Assembly (NCBI GenBank): GCA_045119035.1
Contig: JBGVCU010000059.1
Coordinates: 4,918-68,917 of the forward strand
From: CAYVQA01 sp045119035
GTDB taxonomy: Bacteria; Bacillota_I; Bacilli_A; ML615J-28; CAG-313
DNA length: 64,000 nucleotides
Reading direction: 5' to 3'
Positions 15,397 to 24,197 of the stretch are shown piece after piece. Below the pieces are notes generated by a model. That model searched no databases, was not told the origin of the DNA, and was given only the letters and a program-made list of their open reading frames with translations. Position 1 is the stretch's first letter. Each line of letters starts with the position of its first letter. Both the position numbers and the translations under genes were made by a program.

Positions 15397-16658
15397 TGGC
15401 AAATAATTACTATACATTACCGTATGCGGTTATAGCGTATAATCCACTAACTAGTACAGATCGAAAACTATTAAGTAAATTATATGGACCATTTATTGGT
15501 AAAGAAGCACTTGATTTATTTGTTTATTTACATGATTTAATTACACATGATGAAATTGAATCAAAACAAGAATCACACACTAAATTATTTGTTAAACTAA
15601 ATATTGATAATTTTGAAACATTTAATATTATTAAAGAAAAACTAGAAGCCTCATCACTTCTTTCAACATATACTAATGATTTAATAACAATTTATGTATT
15701 ACATGATATTTTAAAACCAATTGATTTTTTTGATGATTTATTACTTTCATCAATGTTAAAACAAACAATTGGTGTTGTGGAATATGAAAATCTTCAAAGA
15801 GATTTACTTGTTACAAGTTATGATTTAAACGAATTTCAAAATGTTACAAAAAGTTTTGATGAAGTATATACATTAGATTGTTATGAATCTTCAAATTATG
15901 ATAAATGGTGGTCAAGCGTAAAAAGATCTAGACCTCATTTATTACATAATCATTTTGATTATGAAGTAATTTTAGCTCAAATTGAACCACTTGATGTATA
16001 TGAATTAAGTGATTTAAGGAGTACAAAATTTTATAATATTTTAAACAGCGTTAGTTTTTGTTTTTCGCTTACTAATGAAGAGATTGTTCTTTGTTTAAGA
16101 AGTATCATTAGAGTTGATAAAATGTTTGATGAAAAAGCATTTATAAAAGCATGTAAAAAAGCATATGATAAAAAATTAACGAAGGAAAATGTAACTATCA
16201 AACCTATAAAACAAAGTAGTTCTGATAATGAACTAATTGAAATACTTGAAAAAACTAATCATAGTGCTGTTGTTGCTGCTCGTTTTGGTAAAGGACTTGT
16301 TGCCTCAGAAATTGAGGTTTTAGAGTCACTTCACAGAAAACATGGATTTAGTCATGGTTTTATTAATGTTTTATTAATTTATGTTCTAAGTCAAACAAGT
16401 GGGTCATTCCCAGCACTTAACTATTTTTTAAAGATTGCTAATGAATGGTATCGTAAGGGAATTAAAACAACAAAAGAAGCATTAGATTATATAGAAAATC
16501 CTGAAAAAGAAGAAACAGTTTATCAAAAGAAAACTTATTCTAAAAAACCTGTTGTAAAAGCTCCTTCATGGGTTGAACAACATTTAAAAGATACAAAACA
16601 AGAAGAAGTTACAAAAGAAGAATCAATTAGTGATTTGGAAGATTTCTTCAACAAATAG
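15396..16658 (+). CDS. dnaB: Replication initiation and membrane attachment protein DnaB (Bacillus type)
   Basis: 420 residues. The Bacillus-type DnaB (not the helicase) works with DnaD and DnaI to load the replicative helicase at oriC and at restarted forks. The start overlaps the previous stop by one base. The N-terminal half is a winged-helix-like region starting YYTLPYAVIAYNPLTSTDRK. The C-terminal DnaB_2 domain is visible around VASEIEVLESLHRKHGFSHG, then VLIYVLSQTSGSFPALNYF and NEWYRKGIKTTKEALDYIE. A Lys/Glu-rich tail follows. dnaI is 9 bp downstream, the invariant Bacillota pair. Confidence 0.93.
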   Translation: MANNYYTLPYAVIAYNPLTSTDRKLLSKLYGPFIGKEALDLFVYLHDLITHDEIESKQESHTKLFVKLNIDNFETFNIIKEKLEASSLLSTYTNDLITIYVLHDILKPIDFFDDLLLSSMLKQTIGVVEYENLQRDLLVTSYDLNEFQNVTKSFDEVYTLDCYESSNYDKWWSSVKRSRPHLLHNHFDYEVILAQIEPLDVYELSDLRSTKFYNILNSVSFCFSLTNEEIVLCLRSIIRVDKMFDEKAFIKACKKAYDKKLTKENVTIKPIKQSSSDNELIEILEKTNHSAVVAARFGKGLVASEIEVLESLHRKHGFSHGFINVLLIYVLSQTSGSFPALNYFLKIANEWYRKGIKTTKEALDYIENPEKEETVYQKKTYSKKPVVKAPSWVEQHLKDTKQEEVTKEESISDLEDFFNK

Positions 16659-16667
16659 AGGTATAAC

Positions 16668-17522
16668 ATGGAGAATAAAGATTTAAATCTTTTACTTAAA
16701 GAACTAAATAATAATGAATCTATTCAAAAATTTATTCAAGAAAATAATTTAACAACTGAATATATTAATAAAAATTTAACATCATTTTTAGCTTATTTAT
16801 CAAGTGAAAAGAAGTGTCTTAATTGTCCTGGTCTTTCTTCTTGTAAACAAGCACAAGAAGGAATGAAAATAAATCTTAAATATACATATAAAGTAGAACC
16901 TTTTTATGATGAGTGTAAATTCTTAATAGAAGAGTTAAAAAATACAAATCACCTATATACTGAAGGATATGATTTTGATTCTTTAGTAAATCAAAAGGTA
17001 TTTATTACAAAAGAAAGAGCAAATGTTTTAAGCTTAATTAAAGAATTCTTAGATAATTATGAAAAAGACGAATTTGTAAAAGGTCTATATATTCAAGGAA
17101 AACACGGTACTGGTAAAACATTCTTAATGGCTTATATTGCTAAATCACTAGCTGATAGAGGTCATGATGTATTGTTTATGTTTTATCCAGATTTAGTTAG
17201 AAAAGTAAAAAGTTTAATTCAAGATAATAAACTTGAACAAGGAATTACTGAACTTAAAAATGTTGATGTTTTAATGTTAGATGATTTTGGGGCGGAAAAT
17301 TCTACTGCTTTTATTAGAGATGAGATTTTAAGTCCTATTTTACAATATCGTATGAATAATAACTTACCAACATTTATGACATCTAATTTAGAAGATGAAC
17401 AGTTAATTAATCATTTAGCTGATAGTAATAACGGAACTGATTTAGTAAGAGCATCACGTATTAGAGAACGTATTAGAGCTATGATGAATTATGTTCAGTT
17501 AGATGGTGCTGTATACCGTTAA
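16668..17522 (+). CDS. dnaI: Primosomal protein DnaI, helicase loader
   Basis: 284 residues. DnaI is the AAA+ ATPase that loads the replicative helicase with DnaB and DnaD. The N-terminal helicase-binding domain has a zinc-type cluster (CLNCPGLSSC, residues ~46-55). The ATPase domain shows Walker A GKHGTGKTFLMAYIA and Walker B VLMLDDFGAE, followed by an arginine-rich end (RASRIRERIRAM) with the likely arginine finger and sensor residues. An AGAGGTATAAC site precedes the ATG. It is the last gene before the T-box leader of thrS. Confidence 0.95.
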   Translation: MENKDLNLLLKELNNNESIQKFIQENNLTTEYINKNLTSFLAYLSSEKKCLNCPGLSSCKQAQEGMKINLKYTYKVEPFYDECKFLIEELKNTNHLYTEGYDFDSLVNQKVFITKERANVLSLIKEFLDNYEKDEFVKGLYIQGKHGTGKTFLMAYIAKSLADRGHDVLFMFYPDLVRKVKSLIQDNKLEQGITELKNVDVLMLDDFGAENSTAFIRDEILSPILQYRMNNNLPTFMTSNLEDEQLINHLADSNNGTDLVRASRIRERIRAMMNYVQLDGAVYR

Positions 17523-17536
17523 TTTAAGTAAATATT

Positions 17537-17565
17537 TTGACAAAATCGTTAATAAAGAGTATAAT
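17537..17565 (+). promoter_or_regulatory. Consensus sigma-A promoter of the thrS T-box transcript
   Basis: TTGACA (17537-17542), 17-bp spacer, TATAAT (17560-17565): a perfect consensus immediately before the T-box leader. Confidence 0.9.
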
Positions 17566-17574
17566 ATTTTTAGA

Positions 17575-17803
17575 ATATTGGTGTTGATGAGGACACGATA
17601 ATTTAATAATTACTTTACAAGTGAGGCGTGAGAGTGGAAAACGCTAAAGGAAAATAAATTATTACTACCTCGGAGCTGTTTATGTAATGTAAACCGGGTA
17701 TGCCCGATATAGCTGTAATGAGTACAAATCAAGGTGGTACCACGGAAAAAAAGAAATTTCGTCCTTAGAAAGTAGCGTAAGCTAAACTTCTAGGGATTTT
17801 TTA
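17575..17803 (+). promoter_or_regulatory. T-box leader controlling thrS
   Basis: The conserved T-box sequence AAGGTGGTACCACGG is at 17731-17745. Stem I begins near 17580 (GTGTTGATGAGGACACG) and can close a long stem through TAATAATTA / TAAATTATT. On its 3' side ATTACTACCTCGG (17671-17683) carries ACT and ACC threonine codons in the expected specifier position; which triplet is used is not certain. The intrinsic terminator follows at 17762-17803. Uncharged tRNA-Thr would pair with the specifier and the T-box bulge, stabilise the antiterminator and switch thrS on. The downstream gene agrees with the threonine specifier. Confidence 0.93.
17762..17803 (+). terminator. Regulated terminator of the thrS T-box
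   Basis: TCCTTAGAA pairs with TTCTAGGGA around a 17-nt apical part, followed by TTTTTTTA. It competes with the antiterminator formed by the T-box sequence. Confidence 0.88.
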
Positions 17804-17821
17804 TTTTATTAGGAGGAAAAT

Positions 17822-19738
17822 ATGTCACAAATTAATATTAAATTTCCAGATGGATCAATTAAACAATTTGAACAAGGTGTAAGTGCATTAGACATTGCTA
17901 AAGGTATCTCATCATCTTTAGCTAAAAAATGTATTATTGCAAAATTAAATAATGAATTTATCGATTTAGAAAGACCTATTTTAGTAGACGGTTCTATTGA
18001 GCTTGTTACAGGTGATGTTGAAGGTTTAGGTGATATTTATAATCATTCATGCGCACACTTACTAGCAAATGCAATTAAAGAATTATATCCAAATGCAATG
18101 TTTGGTGTAGGACCTGCTATTGAAGAAGGATTCTATTATGATCTTGACTTAGGTGATGTTAAGTTAAATGATGAGGATTTAGTTAAAATTGAAAAGAAAA
18201 TGGTTGCTTTAGTTGCTGGTGGAGCAAATATTGTTCGTCGTGAAGTATCTAAAGAAGAAGCATTAGAAATCTTTAAAAATGATGTTTATAAAACTGAGTT
18301 AATAAACGAACTTCCTGAAAATGAACTAATTACTATTTATTCTCAAGGTTCATTTACAGATCTTTGTAGAGGACCTCACGTATCTAGTACTAAATGGTTA
18401 AAGAATTTTAAATTACTTAATGTATCAGGAGCTTATTGGAGAGGTGATGCTAAAAAAGCACAACTTCAAAGAATTTATGGAACATGTTTCTATTCAGAAG
18501 AAGCTTTAAAACAACATTTAATTAACTTAGAAGAACGTAAAAAACGCGATCACCGTAGACTTGGAAAAGAACTTGATTTATTTATGATTAGTGAATTTGG
18601 TCCAGGTTTCCCATTCTGGCTTCCAAATGGAATGATCTTAAGAAAGAACTTAGAAAACTTCTGGTATAATATTCATACAGAAGAAGGGTATAAATTTATC
18701 CAAACACCAATTATGTTAGATAAAGAATTATGGGAAATTTCAGGTCACTGGGCAAATTATAGAGAAAATATGTATACTTCTCAAATTGATGAAAAAGAAT
18801 TTGCTATTAAGCCAATGAACTGTCCTGGTGGAATGTTAGTATATAAACGTGACATTCATTCATATAAAGACTTCCCACTTCGTTTAGGAGAATTAGGTTT
18901 AGTTCATAGACATGAAGCAAGTGGAGCTTTAGCTGGCTTATTTAGAGTTAGAAACTTTACTCAAGATGATGCTCATATCTTTATTAGAATTGATCAAATC
19001 GTTGATGAAATAGCTAGACTTATTAATTTATTTGATAGAGTTTATAGTATCTTTAACTTAAGTTATCATATTGAACTTTCAACTCGTCCAGAAGACAAAT
19101 ATATTGGAGATATCAAAATTTGGGATATTGCTGAACAAGCACTTGCTGATGGATGTAGTAAAGCTGGTAAATCATTTAAATTAAATCCAGGTGATGGAGC
19201 TTTCTATGGTCCTAAACTTGATTTCAAATTAAAAGATTCAATGAACAGAATTTGGCAATGTGGTACAATTCAACTTGATATGAACTTACCTGAAAGATTT
19301 GATTTAACATATGTTGATCAAAATGGTGAAAAGGTACGTCCTATCATGTTACATAGAGCATTGTTTGGATCAATTGAAAGATTCATTGGTATTATTATTG
19401 AACACTTTGCTGGTGTATTCCCATTATGGCTTGCTCCTGAACAAATGAGAATTGTTCCTGTTAATAATGACGCTCATTTAGAATACGCTAAAGAAGTTGA
19501 AAAAGTTTTAAAAGCTTCTGGTATTAGAGTATCTATCGATTCACGTGATGAAAAATTAAATTATAAGATTAGAGAATCTCAAACTAGAAAAGTTCCTTAT
19601 GTTCTAGTAATTGGAGATAATGAAAAAGCAACTAACTCTGTAACTTATCGTCATCATGGTACAACTAATCAAGTAAATGTATCTTTAGATGAATTCATTA
19701 ATATGGTTCAAGAAGAAATTAAAAGTTTTGGAAAATAA
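17822..19738 (+). CDS. thrS: Threonyl-tRNA synthetase
   Basis: 638 residues, normal length, after a TAGGAGGA site. It charges tRNA-Thr. Domains in order: TGS (about 1-62), editing domain with the HxxxH motif (HSCAHLLANAI), class II catalytic core (about 240-535) with zinc ligands in MNCPGGM, HRHEASGAL and LHRALFG, motif 2 RVRNFTQDDAHIF and motif 3 HRALFGSIERFIGIIIEHFAG split around the ATP site, then the anticodon-binding domain (about 540-638). The T-box leader upstream controls it by tRNA-Thr charging. It stands as its own transcription unit closed by a terminator. Confidence 0.98.
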   Translation: MSQINIKFPDGSIKQFEQGVSALDIAKGISSSLAKKCIIAKLNNEFIDLERPILVDGSIELVTGDVEGLGDIYNHSCAHLLANAIKELYPNAMFGVGPAIEEGFYYDLDLGDVKLNDEDLVKIEKKMVALVAGGANIVRREVSKEEALEIFKNDVYKTELINELPENELITIYSQGSFTDLCRGPHVSSTKWLKNFKLLNVSGAYWRGDAKKAQLQRIYGTCFYSEEALKQHLINLEERKKRDHRRLGKELDLFMISEFGPGFPFWLPNGMILRKNLENFWYNIHTEEGYKFIQTPIMLDKELWEISGHWANYRENMYTSQIDEKEFAIKPMNCPGGMLVYKRDIHSYKDFPLRLGELGLVHRHEASGALAGLFRVRNFTQDDAHIFIRIDQIVDEIARLINLFDRVYSIFNLSYHIELSTRPEDKYIGDIKIWDIAEQALADGCSKAGKSFKLNPGDGAFYGPKLDFKLKDSMNRIWQCGTIQLDMNLPERFDLTYVDQNGEKVRPIMLHRALFGSIERFIGIIIEHFAGVFPLWLAPEQMRIVPVNNDAHLEYAKEVEKVLKASGIRVSIDSRDEKLNYKIRESQTRKVPYVLVIGDNEKATNSVTYRHHGTTNQVNVSLDEFINMVQEEIKSFGK

Positions 19739-19746
19739 AATAATAC

Positions 19747-19776
19747 AAAGGAAATAGTTTTTACTATTTCCTTTTT
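19747..19776 (+). terminator. Terminator after thrS
   Basis: Perfect 11-bp stem AAAGGAAATAG / CTATTTCCTTT with a TTTTTA loop and a following T-run. Confidence 0.88.
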
Positions 19777-19811
19777 AATTATTTATCATATAATAATAAA
19801 GGGTGAATAAT

Positions 19812-20243
19812 TTGAATTATAACTATATAAATTATGAAGTAAAACCAAAAGATACTTTATTTTCTATTGCTAAAGAATATAAAACTACACCGAAGGCAAT
19901 TTATGAATTAAATAATTTAACAAGTACTACTATTTATCCTAATCAACATTTATTAATTCCAAAAAAAGAAATAAAATCAATATACACTAATGATGATACA
20001 ATTGAATCAATTATTAAAAAATATAAAATTAGTTTAGAAGATTTAGTAGAAGCAAATGATATTATTAAATTAAAATTAAAAGATAATCAATTAATAATTG
20101 TTCCAGAAAAACGTAATGAATATATTATAAAAGAAAATGATACAATCGATATGATTTTATCTAATTTAAAAATTAGTCCTAAAGATCTACTAGAAGCAAA
20201 TAAAGATGAATGGTTAATAAAAGGAAAAACATTAAAATTTTAA
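19812..20243 (+). CDS. Triple LysM-domain protein without signal peptide
   Basis: 143 residues from a TTG at 19812, which has AAAGGGTGA at good spacing; GTG 19803 would lie inside that site. Three LysM-like units follow: YEVKPKDTLFSIAKEYKTTP, then a second from IYTNDDTIESIIKKYKISLE, and a third from NEYIIKENDTIDMILSNLKI that ends the protein. LysM binds N-acetylglucosamine glycans of peptidoglycan. With neither a signal peptide nor a catalytic domain, the likely places are the spore coat/cortex interface (SafA/SpoVID-like) or release by lysis. No further domain is present. Confidence 0.75.
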   Translation: MNYNYINYEVKPKDTLFSIAKEYKTTPKAIYELNNLTSTTIYPNQHLLIPKKEIKSIYTNDDTIESIIKKYKISLEDLVEANDIIKLKLKDNQLIIVPEKRNEYIIKENDTIDMILSNLKISPKDLLEANKDEWLIKGKTLKF

Positions 20244-20279
20244 TATTTAGATAACATAAAACTTTTTTTATAATATTAG

Positions 20280-20309
20280 TTTACATTATAATAGATTAAA
20301 TGATATAAT
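20280..20309 (+). promoter_or_regulatory. Probable promoter for the 20334 membrane protein
   Basis: TTTACA (20280-20285), 18-bp spacer, TATAAT (20304-20309), about 25 bp before the coding start. Confidence 0.6.
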
Positions 20310-20333
20310 ATAAGTAGAAAAGAGGTGTATCAG

Positions 20334-20810
20334 ATGAAAATAATTAATGATCATGATAAGTATGGGAAAATTGAATATAATGAAAGTTTTTGGACAGGTA
20401 AAAAAACAATTATAGTTAATAATTCAACTTTAACAAAAATCGGCAAAAATCAATATGCTGGTGGTGAATATTTTGTAAAAGTTATTGGTAGTGCTTTATC
20501 GGGAATCACATTAAATATTAATGGGGTATTTGTTAAAATGTCTGAAAAAACTACTGTAATAGAATATATTCTTGCATTTATTCCACTAGTTTTTATTTTG
20601 TTCTGGGGTAATATTCCTCAATTATGTGCGATATTTCCTGTTGTAGGTGGTGCTATTGGTGGAGCTATATCTGGAGCCTTTGGAGCAGTATCTTTGATGT
20701 ATATGAAAACACAAAAAAACATTTTTGGAAAATTGATTGTTGCGTTAATCACTTTTGTAGCGGCAATAATTTCGTGTTTTTTAGTAGCTTTAATAATTTT
20801 AAGTTTTTAA
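20334..20810 (+). CDS. Membrane protein of unknown function, glycine-rich TM segment
   Basis: 158 residues from ATG 20334 (AAAGAGGTG upstream; a GTG at 20325 lies within that site). The first ~75 residues are a soluble, beta-looking domain (WTGKKTIIVNNSTLTKIGKN, then GGEYFVKVIGSALSGI). The rest has about three hydrophobic segments, one a glycine zipper (VVGGAIGGAISGAFGAVSL). No family recognised. It is a single-gene unit with its own promoter and a strong terminator. It could be a stress or envelope protein; there is no evidence for a specific role. Confidence 0.6.
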   Translation: MKIINDHDKYGKIEYNESFWTGKKTIIVNNSTLTKIGKNQYAGGEYFVKVIGSALSGITLNINGVFVKMSEKTTVIEYILAFIPLVFILFWGNIPQLCAIFPVVGGAIGGAISGAFGAVSLMYMKTQKNIFGKLIVALITFVAAIISCFLVALIILSF

Positions 20811-20821
20811 TATTTTATTAT

Positions 20822-20846
20822 AAAAGGATGTTTATACATCCTTTTT
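20822..20846 (+). terminator. Terminator after the 20334 gene
   Basis: AAAAGGATG-TTTATA-CATCCTTTT with a following T; the 9-bp stem is perfect. Confidence 0.85.
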
Positions 20847-20866
20847 ATAATGGTTAATATTTTTAT

Positions 20867-20895
20867 TTGACTTTTTAATATATTTATTATATAAT
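20867..20895 (+). promoter_or_regulatory. Sigma-A promoter for trmFO-xerC-dut operon
   Basis: TTGACT (20867-20872), 17-bp spacer, TATAAT (20890-20895), 29 bp before the trmFO ATG. Confidence 0.8.
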
Positions 20896-20924
20896 TAATA
20901 TAATAGTAAAGTGTGGTATATTTT

Positions 20925-22232
20925 ATGGAAAAAGTAGTCAATATAATAGGGGCTGGTCTTGCTGGATGTGAGGCAGCTTATCAATTAATTAAAAGAAATA
21001 TTAGAGTGCGTTTATATGAAATGAGACCTATTAAATCAACTGGTGCTCATAAAACTGATAAGTTTGCTGAACTTGTTTGTTCAAATTCTTTACGTGCAGC
21101 AGCTGTAAAAAATGCGGTTGGTTTATTAAAAGAAGAAATGCGCATCTTTGATTCATTAATTATGAAGGCAGCAGAAGAGTCACGTGTTGAAGCTGGTGGG
21201 GCTTTAGCGGTTGATAGAGAAATGTTTTCTGATTATATAACTTCATATATTAAAAATCATCCACTTGTTGAAGTTATAAATGAAGAAGTTACAACTATTT
21301 TTGATGGTCCAACTATAATTGCTAGTGGTCCGCTTACATCTGATGATTTATCACATAAAATTAAAGAATTATTAAATGAACAAGATTATTATTTTTTTGA
21401 TGCTATTGCGCCAATTATAGATGCATCAACTATTAATTATGATGTTGTTTATTTAAAGAGTAGATATGATAAAGGAGAAGCATCATACTTAAATTGTCCA
21501 TTTACTAAAGAACAATTTGATGCTTTCTATGATTATTTAATTCATGCTGATTGTGTTATACCAAAAGATTTTGAACTTAAGGTGTTTGATGGATGTATGC
21601 CGATTGAAGATATGGCACGTCGTGGTGAACAAACTCTTCGTTTTGGACCTATGAAACCAGTAGGTTTAAGAGATCCTAAAACTAATATGACACCATATGC
21701 TGTTGTGCAACTTAGACAAGATAATCGTCTTAAAAATATGTACAATATTGTAGGTTTTCAAACACATTTGAAATATGGTGCTCAAGATCAATTATTAAAA
21801 TATATTCCTGGTTTAGAAAATGCAAAGATATTAAGATATGGAGTAATGCATAAAAATACTTATATTTGTTCTCCAAGAGTATTAAAGCCTACTTATCAAT
21901 ATAAATATCGTGATGATTTATTCTTTGCAGGTCAACTAACAGGAGTTGAAGGATATGTTGAATCTGCTGCCTCTGGTTTAATTGCTGGACTTAATATGTA
22001 TTTGTTTTTAAATGGTAAAGAATTAATTGATTTACCAGCTTCGACTGCTTTTGGGGCTTTATCGAAGTATATAACAAATGCTGATGTAAATAATTTTAAT
22101 CCTATGAATGTAAATTTTGGGATTTTTGAAGCACTAGGATATGATACAAAGAAAAAGGATCGTAAAGAAGAATACGTTAATCGTGCTTTAAAAATTATTA
22201 ATGAAACAAAGGAAAAATATTTAAATGATTAA
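20925..22232 (+). CDS. trmFO: FADH2- and folate-dependent tRNA (uracil-54-C5)-methyltransferase TrmFO
   Basis: 435 residues from ATG 20925; AAAGTGTGG serves as ribosome binding site and an in-frame GTG at 20913 is inside it. The enzyme makes 5-methyluridine-54 in the T-loop of tRNA using methylene-tetrahydrofolate. The FAD-binding start reads VVNIIGAGLAGCEAAYQL, followed by KFAELVCSNSLRAAA and the late motif FFAGQLTGVEGYVESAASG. The family is typical of Bacillota. The stop overlaps the next gene by 8 bp, giving the Bacillus trmFO-xerC (gid-codV) order. Confidence 0.96.
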   Translation: MEKVVNIIGAGLAGCEAAYQLIKRNIRVRLYEMRPIKSTGAHKTDKFAELVCSNSLRAAAVKNAVGLLKEEMRIFDSLIMKAAEESRVEAGGALAVDREMFSDYITSYIKNHPLVEVINEEVTTIFDGPTIIASGPLTSDDLSHKIKELLNEQDYYFFDAIAPIIDASTINYDVVYLKSRYDKGEASYLNCPFTKEQFDAFYDYLIHADCVIPKDFELKVFDGCMPIEDMARRGEQTLRFGPMKPVGLRDPKTNMTPYAVVQLRQDNRLKNMYNIVGFQTHLKYGAQDQLLKYIPGLENAKILRYGVMHKNTYICSPRVLKPTYQYKYRDDLFFAGQLTGVEGYVESAASGLIAGLNMYLFLNGKELIDLPASTAFGALSKYITNADVNNFNPMNVNFGIFEALGYDTKKKDRKEEYVNRALKIINETKEKYLND

Positions 22233-23205
22233 AAGACAATCATCTAAAGCTCCATTTGTAAAACCAAAGGTAAGTAAACAAACATCAACAAAAATTAAGG
22301 ATGAAGAAGCAATTAATAAATTTAAGCTATACTTAGAAGCAGAAAAGAATAGTTCTGAGTATACTGTGATAAGTTATATTAAAGATATAGAAGATTTTAA
22401 AGAATTTTTATCTAGTAATGGTTTTGGTCTTTTATTAGATGTTGATAAACCAAATATAGCTAGATATTATATTAGTTATTTATCTGAAAAAGATTATGTT
22501 AAAAAAAGTATTGCTAGAAAACTATCAAGTGTAAGATCTTTCTATCATTATTTAGAAAAAATGAATTTAATTAAGAATAATGTATTTGAAAGTGTAGAGT
22601 CTCCTAAACTAGATAAAAGTTTACCTAAAGTACTTTATTCAAACGAAATTGAGGCTATTTATGATTCAATAGATACTCAAACTGCATTAGGTAAAAGGGA
22701 TTTAGCAATCTTAGAAGTTTTATATGGATCTGGTTTACGTGTTAGTGAATTATGTAGTTTAACACTTAAAAATTTTGATTTTCGAAACAAAACCGTAAAG
22801 GTATTCGGTAAGGGTCATAAAGATCGATATGTTCCAATTAGTGATAAAGCAATAATTGCTGTTAAAGAATACAATATGGTTGGACGTAATGAATTATTAT
22901 TTAATTCAAATGAAGAACCAACTGATTTATTATTTTTAAATCATCATGGAGGTCCTCTTACTCCACGTGGCGTAAGAGTAATTTTGGATAATATTTTAAA
23001 AAGAACAAGTGATAATATTCACATTACACCGCATACTTTAAGACATACATTTGCGACACATTTATTAGATGGTGGCGCTGATTTAAGAAGTGTTCAACAG
23101 ATGTTAGGACACAATAATTTATCAACTACCCAAATTTATACACATGTATCAAAAGAACAATTGAAAAAAGTATATTTAGAAAACCATCCAAGAAGTAAGA
23201 AATAG
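22225..23205 (+). CDS. xerC: Tyrosine recombinase XerC (CodV-type)
   Basis: 326 residues. Xer recombinases resolve chromosome dimers at dif. The N-terminal SAM-like DNA-binding domain (about 30-115, FKLYLEAEKNSSEYTVISYI) is followed by the catalytic domain: first Arg in YGSGLRVSEL, Lys in GKGHKDRYVP, HTLRHTFATHLLDGG (His-x-x-Arg), LGHNNLSTTQIYTHV with the nucleophile Tyr. It overlaps trmFO, so translation is coupled and the identity as the chromosomal XerC/CodV rather than a phage integrase is well supported. A ~25-residue basic, Ser/Lys-rich N-terminal extension is unusual. Confidence 0.93.
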   Translation: MIKRQSSKAPFVKPKVSKQTSTKIKDEEAINKFKLYLEAEKNSSEYTVISYIKDIEDFKEFLSSNGFGLLLDVDKPNIARYYISYLSEKDYVKKSIARKLSSVRSFYHYLEKMNLIKNNVFESVESPKLDKSLPKVLYSNEIEAIYDSIDTQTALGKRDLAILEVLYGSGLRVSELCSLTLKNFDFRNKTVKVFGKGHKDRYVPISDKAIIAVKEYNMVGRNELLFNSNEEPTDLLFLNHHGGPLTPRGVRVILDNILKRTSDNIHITPHTLRHTFATHLLDGGADLRSVQQMLGHNNLSTTQIYTHVSKEQLKKVYLENHPRSKK

Positions 23206-23215
23206 AGGTATATTT

Positions 23216-23707
23216 ATGAGTATTAGAGGATTTGAAAAAGTATCAATAATTGAATTTAAAAAAAGAGCTCAAACATTATCTATGAGCCCGGAAAGATTAT
23301 ATAATGATGTTGTATTACCAACACGTGCCTCAATTGGAAGTGCTGGATATGATTTCCGTGTTATTACAAAATTTACTTTAAGACCAGGTGAAATTAAGAT
23401 TTTACCAACAGGAATTAAAGCCTATATGGATATTGATGAGTATTTAAGTATTCATATTCGCAGTAGTTTAGCTATTAAATATGGTATTGTTTTAGTTAAT
23501 CAAGAAGGAATAATTGATGCTGATTATTATAATAATAGTGATAATGAAGGTCATATAATGATTGCTGTAAAAAATACATCAGATACACCATATGTATTTG
23601 AAAAAGGTGATAAAGTAGCTCAAGGTATTTTTCATAAGTTTTTACTTGTAGATTCAGATGATGTTCAAACAGAACGTAAAGGAGGAATTGGTTCTAGCGG
23701 TAAATAG
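23216..23707 (+). CDS. dut: dUTP diphosphatase
   Basis: 163 residues. It hydrolyses dUTP to dUMP, keeping uracil out of DNA and feeding thymidylate synthesis. Trimeric dUTPase motifs are visible: GSAGYDFRV (motif 1), IRSSLAIKYGIVLVN (motif 2), EGIIDADYYN (motif 3), and the Gly-rich motif 5 GGIGSSGK at the C-terminus. The ~30-residue N-terminal lead (RGFEKVSIIEFKKRAQTLS) is longer than in the smallest family members. It sits 10 bp behind xerC with GAGGTATATTT before the ATG. Confidence 0.94.
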   Translation: MSIRGFEKVSIIEFKKRAQTLSMSPERLYNDVVLPTRASIGSAGYDFRVITKFTLRPGEIKILPTGIKAYMDIDEYLSIHIRSSLAIKYGIVLVNQEGIIDADYYNNSDNEGHIMIAVKNTSDTPYVFEKGDKVAQGIFHKFLLVDSDDVQTERKGGIGSSGK

Positions 23708-23722
23708 AACCAAGAAAATATA

Positions 23723-24193
23723 ATGATTATTAAAAAAGCAGAATTAAAAGATGCTGAAAGATTATTAGAAGTTCAAAAAATTGCTTTTAAAAAATATGCT
23801 GAGAAGTATGGCGATTTTGATAATAATCCATACCATATGGAATTAGATCGTATGGAGTTTAATATTAAATACCGCTTTGGTCAATATTTTAAAGTTGAAT
23901 TAAATGAACAAATAATAGGTGGTATATTTGGTTTTGAACTTGATGATCCAAAAGTAATTAAAATTGCTCAATTTTACTTATTACCAGAGTTTCAAGCAAA
24001 TGGTTATGGAACAGAGATTTTAGAGTTCTTTATTAATCAAAATAAAGTAGCAAATACTTGGTATATTGATACAATTTTACAAGAAGAATATAATGTTAAT
24101 TTCTATAAAAAATTAGATTTCGAAATTATTGATGAAGAAGTTGAGCACGAAGGATTAACTTTTGTAACAATGATTAAAAAATTAAATAGGTAA
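23723..24193 (+). CDS. GNAT-family N-acetyltransferase
   Basis: 156 residues. The fold is visible from IIKKAELKDAERLLEVQKIA at the start, through IGGIFGFEL, to the acetyl-CoA loop in YLLPEFQANGYGTEILEF (about residues 88-105) and a final NFYKKLDFEIIDEE. Substrate unknown. It is 15 bp after dut, with AACCAAGAAAA as only a weak ribosome binding site, and 4 bp before a membrane protein. No partner hints at the target molecule. Confidence 0.85.
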   Translation: MIIKKAELKDAERLLEVQKIAFKKYAEKYGDFDNNPYHMELDRMEFNIKYRFGQYFKVELNEQIIGGIFGFELDDPKVIKIAQFYLLPEFQANGYGTEILEFFINQNKVANTWYIDTILQEEYNVNFYKKLDFEIIDEEVEHEGLTFVTMIKKLNR

Positions 24194-24197
24194 TTTT

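Noticed and set aside
15396..16658. DnaB as replicative helicase
   Set aside because: No Walker motifs; sequence and dnaI neighbour fit the Bacillus-type initiation protein.
22225..23205. Tyrosine recombinase as a phage or ICE integrase
   Set aside because: Overlap with trmFO and the conserved operon order identify it as chromosomal XerC/CodV.
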